19,410 nucleotides of DNA from an uncultured Anaerostipes sp. GTDB lineage: Bacteria > Bacillota > Clostridia > Lachnospirales > Lachnospiraceae. The notes under the pieces were generated by a model. That model was given only the letters and a program-made list of their open reading frames with translations, ran no database searches and was not told where the DNA came from. A program made the position numbers and the translations under genes. The stretch spans positions 1-19,410 of the forward strand of contig CAAEIR010000322.1 in NCBI GenBank assembly GCA_900756035.1. Direction: 5' to 3'. Of this stretch, positions 6,202-14,232 are shown piece after piece; position 1 is the stretch's first letter; each line of letters begins with the position of its first letter.

Positions 6202-9084
6202 CTACATGAAAAAACCATCTGTTTCAAAAATCCGATCCAACTCATCATTGCTCATGGCATGAGATACCTTGTCCCGTACAAAACTTTTCGACATATCCAA
6301 ACGCTTAAAACGATTATACTTGGCGGCATCTTTGCCCATTCGGATTAACTGAATTCGTCCTATGCCTGGATTCTGTCTGGCATATTCCGCAAATCCTTTC
6401 GCTTTACCAAGATTATCTTTGTCATCTGGATTATGCGGCTCCAAAATATCTACTACATATCCAAGCACTTTATCTTTTCTTATCACAATGAAGTCCGGGT
6501 AAGTTCGTTTCATTTCGCCACCGATTTCATAGGGAATACATAAAGCCCACGATCCTCTAGATGGATTGCGAATCCAGCAAACAAAGTCGCCCTGTTCTTG
6601 CTCCTCCTCAATTACGCCAGTTTCCCAATCATTCAGCTTTAGCTTGGCCACACCTGTAACTTCACTTACAAAGAGATGGTTTCTGTATTCGTTACCACCA
6701 CTTTCGTGAGGAACTTGAATAGATTCTGGCAGACGAAAATTGTGCTTACTAATTATGTCACCGTCTGACACAATACTATCATACTGCCGACGGATGTTCT
6801 CGGAATCAATAGTTGCAATGTATTTTCTGTAATCATCATTCATACCATGAAAACGAGTTTCCGCATATTCGTATAGCTTATTCATGCATTCGCCATCAGC
6901 AACGAACAAAATAACATCTACCTTAAATCCATTCGGATCTACAGCATCTATATATTTGTTGCCGTAGAACATACCAATTCCTTCGTTGCCCAGTTTCATA
7001 TCTGCTATACGGAATTGTCGATCAATATCGGTATCTGTAGTGGTAAATAAATCGTATACTAAGTAGTTGTCGACTGTCTCGCCAAATGCATCGAAAATTT
7101 GCGTAGCCAACTTGAACTGTTTGACTTGTAACTCCAAATCTTTATACTTATTCTTAGCTTTCAACTCCTGAACATAATCATGAATCATACCAGCAATTTC
7201 AGATTGTACTTCCCGGATAGCTTTACGATACAATCCAGACATTGTAAGCAGATGTGCCATTCTGTACAAGGATTTTAGATAGTCGTTGATTCGTAACCCT
7301 CTGACATTATAGGAGAGTAAGCCTGCAGCATTGATGAATTTCCTTACCGCTTCTCGGTCAAATAAATCCTCGGAAGGTGCTTCATTTGGAGCGTCATCGG
7401 CGTCCTGTATTGGCAATTCTGTGTTGTTCTCAGGAATTACATTGTTCGCTACAATGTCAGATGGATTTGCATCTTCATTGGTTGATACAGGCTGTGTTTG
7501 AGCAAATATCTGTAATTCGTGCGATTGGCCTTGATCAGCAGAATTTCCGGTTGCTGTGGACTCTTGTTTCTTTTGGACGTCTCTATTTGCAGAAAAAGAT
7601 TCTGAATCCGTGCGCTCCTGATTTGTTGTACCATGGTTGATAAAATTGTCCAATGTCAGCTGACCAGGTACTGATATCGATCCGTTTTTCTTCTTGGGTT
7701 TGACTGTCAAAGTTTCAAATCTTCTTTCAGACATTGATTCACCATAAATGTCCATCGGAATTTCTCCGCCTTCGCTGTTTTGAAGCGCTGCTACAACACC
7801 CTTGACTGTATCCTCATTGAAGTATGGTAAATAGAGATGAACATCATTCAAAACATCATCTACCTGAATATGCATCTGCATTGGTGTTCTCACCATTCGC
7901 CCAAGGAGCTGGGCGATATAAGTGGCATCGTTGGCGTGTTTAAAGGACATCATAGTTTCTGCACGAGGGCAATCCCAACCAATTGACAGATTTTCCTTAA
8001 AGAATACAATGCGAATATTCCTGTCCTCTGCAATGCGGGAAGGTTCTTCATAACGAACATTGAGGCCGTTCACCCGAATAGTAGAAGTAGTTTGGCCAAA
8101 AGTATGGACTACCTGGCCAGCATCAAACTTGATTCCAGTGCGTTCTTCAATCTTTCTAAGGCAGTCATCCAAATCCGTATCTGTTAAATTGCTCCCACTG
8201 CCATTCAGAACCTGTACAATCAGAATTGGATTTACATAGGCATAGTGCTGCTCAAAGCAGTATTGTGTCCAATGCTCCCACTTTTCTTTCCAATCATCGG
8301 CTGCTGCCTGTAGAATAGCCATATCGTTATTGATTGCATCCTCTTCCGGATATGTAATAACAATTCTGTCCTTCAGAAGACCAGATGATCGTACTTCATC
8401 AGCTGTAACAACACATTTGTGAATCGTGGAAGCTGTCCCCTCTACCAAGGCATTAAATCGCTGTGTAGTCGCAGACATACCAATTACTACCGGCATAGGC
8501 GGGATACTATCCTCGCTGCTGCCCTTGATGAACTTTTGCATAATGGTAGTAGCCTTACTGGCCTCTTTTCCCTGCATACCTCGATGTGCCTCATCGATGA
8601 TAAAGTAAAGTCTATCGCTTTTATCACGCACAGAATTTGCAATAGTCTGCCAAATGGTGTGGGTCCGACCATCACCATTTTGAGTTAGTTTTGACGTTGT
8701 GGAAAGCTTCTGCGTATTCAGAAAATAGATATGTCCATCTTCAAATACTTCTTGATCAAAAGAATCCTCGCTAATTGTGACACACTGACCAAGGCGAATT
8801 TTGTCCGCTTTCGTATCAATTTTCAGCTTAGATTGCTCATTCAACTGTGGAGAGTCTGACAACCATACAATAATAGAACTAGGTTGTTCTATATAACTTT
8901 CGTCACCAAAGAAAATACTCTCAATCAGGGAAGCTATAATAATTGTCTTACCTGCACCAGTAGGTGCAGTAAAGGAAACCACCTGTGGGGCATGCGTCCG
9001 ATGATAACTCCCCATAGCCTCTGCTGTTTTCATACGAATATTCGCGAGGGCTCTCTTCTGAAAAGGGAATAATTCAACTTTCAT
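6202..9084 (-). CDS. res: Type III restriction enzyme Res-like DEAH helicase/nuclease, 960 aa
   Basis: Superfamily 2 translocase/nuclease subunit expected to work with Mod. From the ATG at 9084 (three codons inside the longest frame), TAPTGAGKT (Walker A) is at about residues 39-47, IIDEAH (motif II) near 162-167, GMSATTQR (motif III) near 202-209, and QLLGRMVRTP (motif VI) near 390. A linker rich in Ser, Gln, Asn and Asp, about 100 residues long and probably disordered, follows. The C-terminus carries PDF near residue 863 and then VVDILEPHNP about 16 residues later, in the position of a PD-(D/E)xK nuclease. The second half lacks the usual ExK. GGGAGG sits 8 nt before ATG 9084; the GTG at 9093 would have no spacing, so 9084 is preferred. 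The length fits type III Res. It is the last gene of the operon, 5 nt after mod, and ends in TAG. Confidence 0.9.
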   Translation of the reverse strand: MKVELFPFQKRALANIRMKTAEAMGSYHRTHAPQVVSFTAPTGAGKTIIIASLIESIFFGDESYIEQPSSIIVWLSDSPQLNEQSKLKIDTKADKIRLGQCVTISEDSFDQEVFEDGHIYFLNTQKLSTTSKLTQNGDGRTHTIWQTIANSVRDKSDRLYFIIDEAHRGMQGKEASKATTIMQKFIKGSSEDSIPPMPVVIGMSATTQRFNALVEGTASTIHKCVVTADEVRSSGLLKDRIVITYPEEDAINNDMAILQAAADDWKEKWEHWTQYCFEQHYAYVNPILIVQVLNGSGSNLTDTDLDDCLRKIEERTGIKFDAGQVVHTFGQTTSTIRVNGLNVRYEEPSRIAEDRNIRIVFFKENLSIGWDCPRAETMMSFKHANDATYIAQLLGRMVRTPMQMHIQVDDVLNDVHLYLPYFNEDTVKGVVAALQNSEGGEIPMDIYGESMSERRFETLTVKPKKKNGSISVPGQLTLDNFINHGTTNQERTDSESFSANRDVQKKQESTATGNSADQGQSHELQIFAQTQPVSTNEDANPSDIVANNVIPENNTELPIQDADDAPNEAPSEDLFDREAVRKFINAAGLLSYNVRGLRINDYLKSLYRMAHLLTMSGLYRKAIREVQSEIAGMIHDYVQELKAKNKYKDLELQVKQFKLATQIFDAFGETVDNYLVYDLFTTTDTDIDRQFRIADMKLGNEGIGMFYGNKYIDAVDPNGFKVDVILFVADGECMNKLYEYAETRFHGMNDDYRKYIATIDSENIRRQYDSIVSDGDIISKHNFRLPESIQVPHESGGNEYRNHLFVSEVTGVAKLKLNDWETGVIEEEQEQGDFVCWIRNPSRGSWALCIPYEIGGEMKRTYPDFIVIRKDKVLGYVVDILEPHNPDDKDNLGKAKGFAEYARQNPGIGRIQLIRMGKDAAKYNRFKRLDMSKSFVRDKVSHAMSNDELDRIFETDGFFM

Positions 9085-9089
9085 CTCTA

Positions 9090-11294
9090 TCACCTCCCTA
9101 TATTGATGCGAAAATTATCTAAGTAATCACGGTAAAGCTGATAACAGTTCTTACCATCATAATTACGAATCATTTCGCGATAAGCCGGTTCAGAATCCGT
9201 TACAATGAATACCGTTTGGATTTCCGGATGCTGGGTCATCTGCTTATCAAATTCTGGATAAAAGATTTCGTCAATCAAGATAGCCATCTTGTTTACCGGC
9301 AGAACAAACATGATCTGCAAATCACCTTTATCTAATATTGGACATTTACCGATAGCCCCACCTTTCATCCAAAGAACCGGGAGCAGTTCTTTGAACTGTC
9401 TTCCCAACGCGACAGATGTCTTGTCAAGAAAACTCAATTTAAAGAATGCAACATTGGCTTTGAATCCATCCGCCATCTTCAAATCTGCCAATTCAGGATA
9501 AGCAGGAATTTTAACCTTTTTATATACTTTTCCTCGAATCTTTTTCCCGGTTTTCGGATTAGTCACTTCACCTTCAGTCTCGGTATATTGTTCTATATTA
9601 CACCCATAATTTCCGTTAAGGGGGACACCTTCTATATTATCCCCTTTAATAGAACAGACTGTTCGGGGCCATGTAACATAGCGTGCAATACCAAGTTTAT
9701 TCCACTCATCATCACCTGGATTATACCCTTGTGCTGACAGTTCTTTCGCTTCTGCCTCTGAAACTTCGTTGTTTGTTACCATGATGCAACGACGACGTCC
9801 GTCATCCACTGTGTTTATTAGATTTACAGCGTGGAGCGTTGTACCGGATCCTGCAAAGAAGTCTACAATAAGGGCATCGGGCTTATTTGCAACAAAAAAA
9901 CGTATAGTATCATAAACAGCATATACTGATTTTGGATAGTTAAAGCGTTTCCCGATCATATTATTTATGATGTTTGTACCATATGTTTCGGCATTATGGG
10001 ATTTCATGTTCCAAACTCGTTTAGGCGGAGTAACACCTTCGTTGCTATATAGAGCAATTACGGAACCGTCTGGGTTGTACCCTGTGATAACAGCTTTTCC
10101 GCTTTCTATATCTTCAATAGTTCCAGATGGCAAATAATATACTGTTCCAGTTTGATTAGCACCGTTCCAGTTGCTTACTCTCAAAAAACCCTTACTGAAA
10201 TTAAGTCGAGCTTGTTCTGGAACTAAACTCCAAAGTCGTTCGTCCCCATCCTTGCTAAGCGGCCATAAAGCAGTGCAGCCATTTGGAACAGGAACAGTAT
10301 TTCTATCTATGCCTGCTTTAACTACATCTCCGATAGAGTGAATAGTCCCATCACTATTGCGAACGAAAATAGGATAGAACTGATTTGGCCTGGATGTTCT
10401 TTTAGCTTGTGGTGCTCTTCGCCTAAATCCCAACCATTCAATACTTCTTTCAGGTTCCTTTTTTATTTCGTTATCAAGCATATTATAAATAGTTGAAACA
10501 AGAGAAGATGCACCAAACTCGATGATAAAAATATATTCTTCGACTCTGGAAAACTGTCCTGCACGAACTATACCCTTTGCACTAATGACACTTGTTATCA
10601 TTTGCATTCTCGCTTCAGGGAATATTTCTTCCAGCAGACAACCAACGTGCAAATATTCCTTTTCATCAATAGTAACGATGAGAACCGAATCTTTCGGGTT
10701 TAGCAACTTCTTAGCAAGCTTCAGGCGCTTTTCCATCATAGACAGCCACTTGCTATGGCGATAAGCGTCAGAACCATCTACATAATCGTTGTTATATTTC
10801 CAATCCTTGGCTCCCGTGTTGTAGGGCGGATCGATGTAGATACAGTCAACCTTTTCTGCATACAGGTACTCCAAGAGCTGGAGTGCATGAAAGTTATCAG
10901 CTTCAATCAACGTATGCCAAAGATCGCTATCCGGGGCGTTCTCAACATAATCCAATGTTTTAAGAGTAGGATAAATGGGCTCACCGAATTCTGCGATTAC
11001 TACGATTTCATCCATTCGTAAAATTGCTTGTTCATGAGTCTCTCGGCGGTCGCACAGAGCGCTATCACCATCTATTTTCAGAACAGTATAGATGTCTCTG
11101 ACATATCCAGTTTTCCGCGCAACCTTAGAGCCAACTCGAATTGGCACATCATAAAGTGGTGTACATTCTGGTAGGTGTTCTTCAAACACCAATCCAAACT
11201 TCTTCTGTTTTGCTAGTTTATTTGTTTCCTGCAAAATCCGCTCACGCAACGCCGGATCATCGATTTGTTGGATCAAATCCTGCAAAAGCGCCAT
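9090..11294 (-). CDS. mod: Type III DNA methyltransferase Mod (beta-class N6-adenine), 734 aa
   Basis: Adenine-N6 DNA methyltransferase and specificity subunit of a type III restriction-modification system. Catalytic motif IV, DPPYNTG, is at residues 155-161. The AdoMet-binding motif I, VDFFAGSGTT, is at 477-486. Motif IV before motif I is the beta-class order used by type III Mod proteins. The roughly 300 residues between them would be the target-recognition region. A C-terminal half of about 230 residues ends LYRDYLDNFRINIGR and probably contacts Res. The ATG at 11294 has GAGGG 7 nt upstream and lies 10 nt after the radical-SAM-like gene; the stop precedes the Res start by 5 nt. The length (734) is a little above typical Mod, with an N-terminal extension of about 100 residues. 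All motifs look intact. Confidence 0.92.
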   Translation of the reverse strand: MALLQDLIQQIDDPALRERILQETNKLAKQKKFGLVFEEHLPECTPLYDVPIRVGSKVARKTGYVRDIYTVLKIDGDSALCDRRETHEQAILRMDEIVVIAEFGEPIYPTLKTLDYVENAPDSDLWHTLIEADNFHALQLLEYLYAEKVDCIYIDPPYNTGAKDWKYNNDYVDGSDAYRHSKWLSMMEKRLKLAKKLLNPKDSVLIVTIDEKEYLHVGCLLEEIFPEARMQMITSVISAKGIVRAGQFSRVEEYIFIIEFGASSLVSTIYNMLDNEIKKEPERSIEWLGFRRRAPQAKRTSRPNQFYPIFVRNSDGTIHSIGDVVKAGIDRNTVPVPNGCTALWPLSKDGDERLWSLVPEQARLNFSKGFLRVSNWNGANQTGTVYYLPSGTIEDIESGKAVITGYNPDGSVIALYSNEGVTPPKRVWNMKSHNAETYGTNIINNMIGKRFNYPKSVYAVYDTIRFFVANKPDALIVDFFAGSGTTLHAVNLINTVDDGRRRCIMVTNNEVSEAEAKELSAQGYNPGDDEWNKLGIARYVTWPRTVCSIKGDNIEGVPLNGNYGCNIEQYTETEGEVTNPKTGKKIRGKVYKKVKIPAYPELADLKMADGFKANVAFFKLSFLDKTSVALGRQFKELLPVLWMKGGAIGKCPILDKGDLQIMFVLPVNKMAILIDEIFYPEFDKQMTQHPEIQTVFIVTDSEPAYREMIRNYDGKNCYQLYRDYLDNFRINIGR

Positions 11295-11304
11295 GATTAT
11301 TCCC

Positions 11305-12069
11305 TCATCCTTCTGTAATAGTTTTCTCTTTTATATGGCATTGAATACCGTGTTGTTCACAAAATGCTGTAACCTGATCCGCCATCTGATTGTAAAATGC
11401 TTTGTGTAGGTTGTAAGCATTCACTTCTTTACAGTAATTGGTCCTCCCAAAGATAATCCTATCCGCAAAGCTCACAGTATCTAAAATTTCCTGCAAATCC
11501 TGTTCTATCAGATTCGGAGTGGGGTATGGCTCAATGCTTACCCAGGTTTTGCACCCAGCATCATGCAAGGCTCTCAAAGCTACCAGACGGTCCGCATAAG
11601 GGGCGGCACCTGGTTCCATTTTTTTACGGTAGGTTTCATCCAAAGAAATCAATGTTATCCCATGCTCATTTTCAAGAGAAAGCTGAGCTAGTTCCATCGG
11701 TAGAATACCTTTTGTAAGTGTTATGCAACGAATACCGGCTTGATTCAGTTTACGAATTGCTGCGATACTCATTGTACTTACTTCAGGGTATCCGTTCATG
11801 AATGGATCTGTTGAAAAACAAAGCTGTACAGACTGTATTTTATTGCGAAGCCGCGGTATCTCTCGATCCAACAGTTCCAATGTATTTGACACCAGGCAAG
11901 GCTCCAGCCATTGCTCATAGTCCTTAACCTGTCCAAATCGCTTTTTTAATAGGAAAGCATAGCAGGGGAATTTACACCCATGAGCACACCCCTGTACATG
12001 ATTCATTGTAAAGTCACCATACTCTACTCTTGTTTGATAAAGCATGGTTTTACGTTTAATAGTTTTCAA
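11305..12069 (-). CDS. Radical-SAM-like three-Cys-motif protein, 254 aa
   Basis: Resembles radical SAM / spore-photoproduct-lyase-like proteins: GCAHGCKFPCYAFLLKKRFG at about residues 27-46 carries cysteines 28, 32 and 36. The spacing is Cx3Cx3C, one residue more than the canonical Cx3Cx2C. Other radical-SAM-like core strands are LCFSTDPFMNGYPEV (about 103-117), CITLTKGILPMELA, ITLISLDETYRKKMEPGAAP and TWVSIEPYPTPNL. It would be expected to bind a 4Fe-4S cluster and AdoMet in the cytosol; the substrate is unknown. The start is TTG at 12069 behind an AAGGA sequence. An ATG eight codons inside (12045) is possible but has no ribosome site. It follows tcmP by 22 nt and precedes mod by 10 nt, so it belongs to the type III operon. 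Confidence 0.8.
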   Translation of the reverse strand: MKTIKRKTMLYQTRVEYGDFTMNHVQGCAHGCKFPCYAFLLKKRFGQVKDYEQWLEPCLVSNTLELLDREIPRLRNKIQSVQLCFSTDPFMNGYPEVSTMSIAAIRKLNQAGIRCITLTKGILPMELAQLSLENEHGITLISLDETYRKKMEPGAAPYADRLVALRALHDAGCKTWVSIEPYPTPNLIEQDLQEILDTVSFADRIIFGRTNYCKEVNAYNLHKAFYNQMADQVTAFCEQHGIQCHIKEKTITEG

Positions 12070-12091
12070 ATTAATTTCATCCTTAATCTAG

Positions 12092-13237
12092 CTATTTGAA
12101 AGAAAATAAATACTCCTTCTTCCCCGTTTTGAGGTTATATTCCAATCGTTGTGTAACACCGTACATATTTTTAAGATCGTCTTTGATTTCTTTTCTAAAT
12201 CCATCAGAAGGAAATACTGGATGATTGTCGAGATGTCTCCACAGTTCGTCAAGAGGAACATCCTTGCGTCCAGAAAATTCTCGACTAAGATACTTCGCAA
12301 TATCCTGTACAGTAAAACAGGATTCATCCGTTTTTGTAGAAATTATTCCGTTTGCATCCAGTCCAAAATCCAAAACCAGCTGATTCGGGTCTCCATGCAT
12401 ATGCTTTGTTGATGACTGTCCATCGAATACTTTCCAGGCGCTCCTTTTATATAGTTTAAATCCTTCTTCATTGCTGGTACAGTGAAGCAGACTATACACT
12501 TGGGAATTTTGACTATTATAAAATGGGAATGCCGCTACATAATACTTACGATTTCCCTTCAACGTGGTAATGATTTCTTTTACCCGACTTTCATATGCTC
12601 TCTTATCACTACCATAAGGCACTAGCTTTTCAAAATCTGCAAGATATGTATTTTCATATTTTTCTTTTGTCACAGTTCGCTTAACCTTGGTAATTGCTCT
12701 GACAGGATCTGATACCATATGATTAATCAGCACCTCTCCCCAGTTTCTAAAAAAGGGGAATAATGCCTCCCAATCAATAGATGCATCATAGGGATCATAC
12801 AAGAGGAAATAATGAAGGTACTTAGCATCATAAAGCTGTGGACCAATTGTTTGCAAGAATTCACTAGCATCTCCAACTTGAGTAATGATATGAAAATTTC
12901 GTTCATCGTTGGGAAGATGTTTTTTAAGTTCTTCTACTCTTGACGAGTCAATATCATTGAAATATATCTCAATATTTTTACCCGGGTATGTCCTTGCAAC
13001 ATCCAGAAGCACTTTTGCTACCCGTACAGGAGTCCCTTCTATTTGCAAACCTGTTTCATCATTGATATAAATGCCGCTGTTGCACATACAATCAATAAAA
13101 ACCAAGGTATTGCAAAAACTGTTCAACATCAATTTTTGAGCCCAAGACTTAACATACTCTTCAATCAATTCAAATTTCTTTATGGTATGAGGACTTGCTT
13201 TACTAATCAACAATCTTAAATTGCTTTTGTGTGCCAT
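12092..13237 (-). CDS. tcmP: TcmP-like three-Cys-motif partner protein, 381 aa
   Basis: Matches the three-Cys-motif partner (TcmP) pattern. An N-terminal helical region (KKFELIEEYVKSWAQKL) is followed by a Rossmann/methyltransferase-like core: FIDCMCNSGIYINDE (glycine-loop position, about 47-61), IYFNDIDSSRVEEL (acidic end of the second strand) and YFLLYDPYDASIDWEALF (a DPY at the motif IV position). A C-terminal region of about 150 residues ends in a winged-helix-like segment. Family members are encoded next to proteins with a three-cysteine motif, here the radical-SAM-like gene 22 nt downstream. Biochemical role is unknown; methyl or other group transfer is only inferred from the fold. ATG 13237 is preferred over GTG 13246 because GAGGTGG lies 5 nt before it. 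It ends in TAG with a TAA two codons later. Confidence 0.75.
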   Translation of the reverse strand: MAHKSNLRLLISKASPHTIKKFELIEEYVKSWAQKLMLNSFCNTLVFIDCMCNSGIYINDETGLQIEGTPVRVAKVLLDVARTYPGKNIEIYFNDIDSSRVEELKKHLPNDERNFHIITQVGDASEFLQTIGPQLYDAKYLHYFLLYDPYDASIDWEALFPFFRNWGEVLINHMVSDPVRAITKVKRTVTKEKYENTYLADFEKLVPYGSDKRAYESRVKEIITTLKGNRKYYVAAFPFYNSQNSQVYSLLHCTSNEEGFKLYKRSAWKVFDGQSSTKHMHGDPNQLVLDFGLDANGIISTKTDESCFTVQDIAKYLSREFSGRKDVPLDELWRHLDNHPVFPSDGFRKEIKDDLKNMYGVTQRLEYNLKTGKKEYLFSFK

Positions 13238-13247
13238 GAAATCCACC

Positions 13248-13472
13248 TCATTCCTGCTTTTTTTCGTCTTCTGTAGGAATCAACTCCATGATGTCACCAA
13301 TATCACAGTTCATGGTCATACATACCTTCATTAGAACTTCCATGCTGACATTTTCATTCTTCGAAAGCTTTGTAACGGATGCCCAACTAATTCCAGATAC
13401 AGCCTGCAAATCTTTTTTCTTCATATCCTTATCGATTAGCATCTTCCATAATTTTTTGTAACTGACTTCCAA
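13248..13472 (-). CDS. XRE/Cro-type HTH regulator, 74 aa
   Basis: Small single-domain DNA-binding protein that begins EVSYKKLWKMLIDKDMKKKD and continues through LQAVSGISWASVTKLSKNEN (recognition helix) to VCMTMNCDIGDIMEL. This is the pattern of the short Cro/C1-type regulators common in Gram-positive mobile elements and restriction operons. It is the first gene of the type III operon and its stop is 10 nt before tcmP, so it probably controls the whole operon, much as C-proteins do in other restriction systems. Start choice: a TTG at 13472 has GGAGG 9 nt upstream, whereas the longer GTG start at 13481 abuts the same GGAGG and is unlikely. All HTH residues look intact. Confidence 0.85.
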   Translation of the reverse strand: MEVSYKKLWKMLIDKDMKKKDLQAVSGISWASVTKLSKNENVSMEVLMKVCMTMNCDIGDIMELIPTEDEKKQE

Positions 13473-13517
13473 GATAATCACCCTCCACTTTATATAAACG
13501 GCACTAAACTTACCTGG

Positions 13518-13546
13518 AGTGTATCATATCTCGTACCAACAAACAA
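13518..13546 (-). promoter_or_regulatory. Promoter of the regulator-TcmP-radical SAM-Mod-Res operon
   Basis: On the minus strand TTGTTT (13541-13546), a 17-nt spacer, then TACACT (13518-13523) preceded by TGA (extended -10). It lies about 45 nt upstream of the HTH start. Confidence 0.5.
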
Positions 13547-13555
13547 GAGAATTTC

Positions 13556-13571
13556 TTCATGAATGCATGAA
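13556..13571. promoter_or_regulatory. Palindrome upstream of the HTH operon, possible operator
   Basis: TTCATG-AATG-CATGAA is a perfect 6-bp inverted repeat just upstream of the -35 box of the operon promoter. It is of a size suitable for a dimeric XRE protein. Assignment to the adjacent regulator is inference. Confidence 0.35.
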
Positions 13572-13663
13572 TTAACTCTATATAATGCCAAATCGCCGTT
13601 ATCATATATGTGAATGATGATTAAATCACTATACTGCATTTTCCAAAATATGCTCCCCCCGCT

Positions 13664-14092
13664 TTATTCGCTGTCCTCATGAAACACCATCAGATACTCC
13701 TGTTCCCCGGTTTCTTTCTCTGTCATTCTGTTTTCAACACGGAACCCTTCCGCCCGGTAGAATGCCACAGCGCCTATATTCTTTTCATATACATGCAGTG
13801 ACAGGCGCCTTTTCCTCTTTACCTCTGAAATCAGCTGATGGCCGATCCCCTGCCCTCGGTGTCCCTCTGCAACAAATAATCCTGCAATGTATTCTGCGTC
13901 CATTCCAATGAAACCTTGGACCTCCCCGTCTTCCTCAAACACATACACCTCTGCATTTGGTAAAACAGAGCGGACTGTCTCATAATTCTGTCTCCAATAC
14001 TCCTCTTTTATATATGGATGAGCCTTCAGATTTCCCTCCAGCCAGATCTCCATAATTCTATCCAAATCCCGAAACTCAAATAACCGAATCAT
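13664..14092 (-). CDS. GNAT family N-acetyltransferase, 142 aa
   Basis: A complete single-domain GNAT acetyltransferase, transferring acetyl from acetyl-CoA to an amine or peptide N-terminus in the cytosol. It begins MIRLFEFRDLDRIMEIWLEG. The core strand VQGFIGMDAEYIAGLFV leads to the acetyl-CoA pyrophosphate loop HRGQGIGHQLI (about residues 78-88), then LHVYEKNIGAVAFYRAEGF (motif B, about 99-117). Length and motif order fit small YjaB/RimI-like members; the substrate cannot be told. The ATG at 14092 has AGAGGAGG about 11 nt upstream and a clear sigma-A-type promoter. It is monocistronic, and the next minus-strand gene starts beyond a separate promoter. This is where the sequence returns to ordinary chromosomal composition. 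Confidence 0.9.
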   Translation of the reverse strand: MIRLFEFRDLDRIMEIWLEGNLKAHPYIKEEYWRQNYETVRSVLPNAEVYVFEEDGEVQGFIGMDAEYIAGLFVAEGHRGQGIGHQLISEVKRKRRLSLHVYEKNIGAVAFYRAEGFRVENRMTEKETGEQEYLMVFHEDSE

Positions 14093-14112
14093 CTGATCTG
14101 ACGCCTCCTCTT

Positions 14113-14150
14113 TCTGCTCCTATTATACAGGAGCAGACTTGAGATCGCAA
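14113..14150 (-). promoter_or_regulatory. GNAT promoter with 9-bp palindrome around the -10 box
   Basis: On the minus strand TTGCGA (14145-14150), a 17-nt spacer, then a perfect TATAAT (14122-14127). The -10 box sits between the two arms of a perfect 9-bp inverted repeat (14113-14121 and 14129-14137), TCTGCTCCT/AGGAGCAGA. A protein binding this repeat would block the promoter. Confidence 0.65.
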
Positions 14151-14232
14151 TACGTTTTTAGAACATTTGTTCTTTTCGCGTTTATCCACTGTTCTGGACT
14201 TGCATTGAAAAATTGTATTGAAAGACTTACTC

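Noticed and set aside
9081..9093. GTG at 9093 as the res start (GTGA overlap with mod stop)
   Set aside because: The GGGAGG ribosome site would abut it without spacing, while it is 8 nt from the ATG at 9084, which also gives the usual MKVELFPFQ start.
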